Part shown: in pieces, positions 12,012-14,366 of the stretch
Layout: each line of letters starts with the position of its first letter
Position numbering within the stretch: the stretch's first letter is position 1
From: Firmicutes bacterium UBA6811
GTDB lineage: Bacteria > Bacillota > SHA-98 > UBA4971
Reading direction: 5' to 3'
DNA: 14,366 nucleotides
NCBI GenBank assembly: GCA_002452295.1
Contig: DKEX01000111.1
Span: forward strand, 212-14,577
Position numbers and translations under genes: made by a program
The notes under the pieces: generated by a model
Seen by the model: the letters and a program-made list of their open reading frames with translations, nothing else
Databases searched by the model: none
What the model was told of the DNA's origin: nothing

Positions 12012-13865
12012 ATGAACGTCGCCCTACCACAGAGAGAGCCGCAGAAACAACCAGAAACTCAAGCCCCTCCCTCCCGGCCGGCGGTGCCGCCTACCGATAC
12101 CGCACCGGTGAAGGTGTTCAGGCTCACGATAGATGGGCGCGAGGTCGAGGCGCGCGAGGGCGAGACCGTGCTCGACGCCGCGCGGCGTGCGGGTCGAGAC
12201 ATACCGACGCTGTGCTACCACCCGGCAGTTGGGCGCATAGGCTCCTGCAGGGTGTGCGTCGTAGAGATCGAGGGGGCAAGGACGCTCCCGGCGTCGTGCG
12301 TGACGCCCGTGGCTGACGGCATGGTGGTGCACACGAACACCCCCGCGGTGCGCGAGGCGCGCCGCACCGTGCTCGAGCTCCTGCTCGCCGCTCATCCTCA
12401 CGACTGCTTGAAGTGCGAGAGAAACGGGCGGTGCGAGCTCCAGGACCTCGCCATGCGTCTCGGGATACGTAACGCGAGGTTCCGCAGGGAGAAGGTCCAC
12501 AGCGAGCCTGACGCCTCCAGCGCGGCGCTGGTGCGTGAGCCGGACAAGTGCGTCCTGTGCGGCCGCTGCGTGAAGGTTTGTAACGAGGTACAGGCCGTGG
12601 GAGTGCTCGGGTTCGCGTATCGCGGCACCCGGTCATGCGTGACGCCCATGTTCGAGCACGGGCTCGCAGAGTCGAAGTGCGTCTCGTGCGGCCAGTGCGC
12701 AAAGGTGTGCCCTGTGGGAGCCATAAGCGAGAAAGAGGAATGGGAGCGCGTGCTAGATGCAATAGCCGACTCCGACCTCCACGTGGTCGTGCAGGTCGCG
12801 CCGGCCGTGCGCGCCGCCATCGGCGAGGAATTCGGCATTCCTGCAGGCACCGCCGTCACCGGGAAGCTTGCCACGGCGCTCCACCGGCTCGGATTCGACG
12901 CCGTGTTCGACACTCAGTTCGCGGCGGACCTCACGATCATGGAGGAAGGCCACGAGCTTTTAGAGCGCATCAAGTCCAGAGGAAAGCTCCCTCTCATAAC
13001 CTCGTGCAGCCCCGGCTGGGTGGGGTTCTGCGAGACGTTCTTGCCGGATCTCCTTGGGAACGTCTCGTCGTGCAAGTCGCCGCAGCAGATGATGGGGGCT
13101 GTCATAAAGACCTACTACGCCAGGAAGGCAGGGGTCTCGCCGGAGAAGACATTCAGTGTCTCGGTCATGCCGTGCACCGCCAAGAAATACGAGGCGGCCC
13201 GGCCCGAGATGAACGCTTCGGGCGTGCGCGACGTCGATGTGGCCATCACCACCAGGGAGCTTGCCCGCATGATAAAGGCCGCAGGGATAGACTTCGCGAA
13301 CCTGCCTGACGGCGAGTTCGATGCTCCCCTCGGCATCTCCACAGGCGCGGGGACCATCTTCGGCGCGACGGGAGGCGTGATGGAGGCGGCGCTGCGCACC
13401 GTCTCCGAGGTCGCGGCGAAGAAGCCCGCGGGCAAGGTGGAGTTCGCGGAAGTCCGGGGCCTCGAGGGAATACGCGAGGCGACCGTCGACGTGGGCGGCC
13501 AGGGGGTCCGCATCGCGGTGGCCTCCGGACTCGCAAACGCTGCAAGGCTGCTCCAGAGGATACGCGAGGGCAAGGCGTCTTACCACTTCGTAGAGATCAT
13601 GGCCTGCCCTGGCGGGTGCGTCGAGGGCGGCGGACAGCCGAGGTCGTGCGACCCGGAGATCGCAGCGAAGAGGGCAGCAGCGCTGTATGCGGAGGACCGG
13701 CACATGAAGGTCCGCAAGTCCCACGAGAACCTCGCCGTGCGGAGGCTCTACGATGAGTTCCTCGGCAAGCCCGGCAGCGAGGTCGCACACAGGCTCCTTC
13801 ACACGACATACCGGAGTGCGGAGGAAGCCGCCCCGGCCACTGGCGCCAGGAAGGAGGCCATCTGA
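12012..13865 (+). CDS. hydA: HydA: catalytic subunit of multimeric [FeFe]-hydrogenase
   Basis: HydA reversibly reduces protons to H2, in the bifurcating enzyme drawing on reduced ferredoxin and NADH. It has 617 residues. A Pro/Gln-rich leader (1-32) precedes a NuoG-like [2Fe-2S] domain (C68, C79, C82, C96), the His-Cys cluster (H128, C132, C135, C141) and two [4Fe-4S] clusters (C180-C183-C186-C190 and C223-C226-C229-C233). The H-cluster domain has L1 TSCSPGW (330-336), L2 MPCTAKKYE (386-394) and L3 EIMACPGGCVEGGGQP with C532 and C536. The C-terminal small-subunit-like segment (about 555-600, ending LHTTYRS) is present. The ATG at 12012 follows AGGAGG at 11998-12003. L1 reads Cys-Ser where the best-studied enzymes have Cys-Cys. 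Together with HydB and HydC this is a trimeric or tetrameric NAD-linked enzyme. Confidence 0.96.
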   Translation: MNVALPQREPQKQPETQAPPSRPAVPPTDTAPVKVFRLTIDGREVEAREGETVLDAARRAGRDIPTLCYHPAVGRIGSCRVCVVEIEGARTLPASCVTPVADGMVVHTNTPAVREARRTVLELLLAAHPHDCLKCERNGRCELQDLAMRLGIRNARFRREKVHSEPDASSAALVREPDKCVLCGRCVKVCNEVQAVGVLGFAYRGTRSCVTPMFEHGLAESKCVSCGQCAKVCPVGAISEKEEWERVLDAIADSDLHVVVQVAPAVRAAIGEEFGIPAGTAVTGKLATALHRLGFDAVFDTQFAADLTIMEEGHELLERIKSRGKLPLITSCSPGWVGFCETFLPDLLGNVSSCKSPQQMMGAVIKTYYARKAGVSPEKTFSVSVMPCTAKKYEAARPEMNASGVRDVDVAITTRELARMIKAAGIDFANLPDGEFDAPLGISTGAGTIFGATGGVMEAALRTVSEVAAKKPAGKVEFAEVRGLEGIREATVDVGGQGVRIAVASGLANAARLLQRIREGKASYHFVEIMACPGGCVEGGGQPRSCDPEIAAKRAAALYAEDRHMKVRKSHENLAVRRLYDEFLGKPGSEVAHRLLHTTYRSAEEAAPATGARKEAI

Positions 13866-13866
13866 C

Positions 13867-14366
13867 ATGGCAGCGGCGAAGACGAAAGAAAAGCGAGCCC
13901 GGCTCGAGGTTGCATCCAGGCCCGGTGAAGGTGTCGGCACCTGCAAGTGCCAGGGAAAGACTCCTGATGATAGATATGGGATGCTCGACGAGATAATCGC
14001 CAAACACAAGGACACCCCGGGGTCGCTCATTCCCGTGCTCCACGAGGCCCAGCAGCTCTTCGGTTGCCTTCCCGAGGACTTGCAGTCCAAGATCGCAAAG
14101 GGTCTCGGGGTGCCGGAGAGCGAGGTATACGGCGTTGCCACGTTCTACTCGCTGTTTTCGCTGCGTCCGAAAGGCAAGTGGACCGTGAACGTGTGCCTCG
14201 GCACCGCCTGCTATGTGAGGGGCGCAGCGGCTTGCCTCGAGGCGATGAAGAAAGAGCTTGGGGTGGACATCGGCGGCACCAGCAAGGACGGGCTCTTCAC
14301 TCTGCAGGCCGTAAGGTGCCTCGGCGCGTGCGCGCTGGCGCCCGTGGTCATGATCGGCGAGACCGT
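13867..14366 (+). CDS. hydC: HydC: NuoE-like [2Fe-2S] subunit (partial, runs off the window)
   Basis: The first 166 residues are present and the gene continues past the window end. It is a thioredoxin-fold [2Fe-2S] protein of the NuoE family. The helical N-terminal domain (about 38-100) includes IPVLHEAQQLFG and the YGVATFYSLF segment. The ferredoxin-like domain carries the cluster ligands C110, C115, C151 and C155. An N-terminal extension of about 35 residues contains an extra C26-x-C28. The ATG at 13867 lies 1 bp after the hydA stop codon, with AAGGAGG at 13851-13857. In HydABC it passes electrons to or from the HydB flavin site. An alternative is that it pairs with a further NuoF-like gene downstream, which cannot be seen. 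Confidence 0.93.
   Translation, partial: MAAAKTKEKRARLEVASRPGEGVGTCKCQGKTPDDRYGMLDEIIAKHKDTPGSLIPVLHEAQQLFGCLPEDLQSKIAKGLGVPESEVYGVATFYSLFSLRPKGKWTVNVCLGTACYVRGAAACLEAMKKELGVDIGGTSKDGLFTLQAVRCLGACALAPVVMIGET

Overview
The window reads as part of the chromosome of an anaerobic, hydrogen-metabolising bacterium with high G+C. The best fit is a high-G+C member of the Bacillota (Moorella, Desulfotomaculum or Limnochordia type). Three things point there: strong GGAGG-type ribosome binding sites, a Bacillus-style TTAACA Pho-box array, and an electron-bifurcating HydABC-type [FeFe]-hydrogenase operon preceded by a hydrogenase-like sensor kinase. The lineage is an inference; no marker gene in the window fixes it.

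Left end (1-690): a complete 5S rRNA gene with a T-rich tail, then a small CxxC zinc-ribbon protein with its own promoter, a leader of about 120 nt and a strong terminator.

Phosphate block (692-5435, all on the minus strand): read in transcription order it is phoB (response regulator), phoR (membrane histidine kinase), a gene-free stretch of about 400 bp, pstB (phosphate ABC transporter ATPase) and phoU. The permease genes pstS, pstC and pstA, which usually lie just upstream of pstB, are absent from this spot. The gap instead holds seven TTAACA-like hexamers at 11-bp spacing (one step is 10 bp) pointing into pstB. This is a textbook PhoP-type operator, so pstB-phoU is probably a PhoB/PhoR target.

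Hydrogenase block (5558-14366, all on the plus strand): it starts with a soluble sensor histidine kinase made of two [4Fe-4S] clusters, an H-cluster domain with altered motifs, a further four-Cys FeS domain, PAS, HisKA and HATPase. It is followed 6 bp later by an NtrC-family sigma-54 activator. A terminator comes next and then an exact sigma-54 promoter (TGGCACG-N4-TTGCT). Downstream are a 66-residue protein of unknown function, hydB (NuoF-like flavoprotein), hydA (catalytic [FeFe]-hydrogenase subunit) and hydC (NuoE-like, cut by the window end).

Taken together, the right-hand block looks like a self-contained circuit: a cytoplasmic H2- or redox-sensing kinase signals to a sigma-54 activator, which switches on the adjacent bifurcating hydrogenase. 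The parts belong to known families. The wiring (sigma-54 control, the small protein as first gene, gene order B-A-C) is what makes the region interesting.
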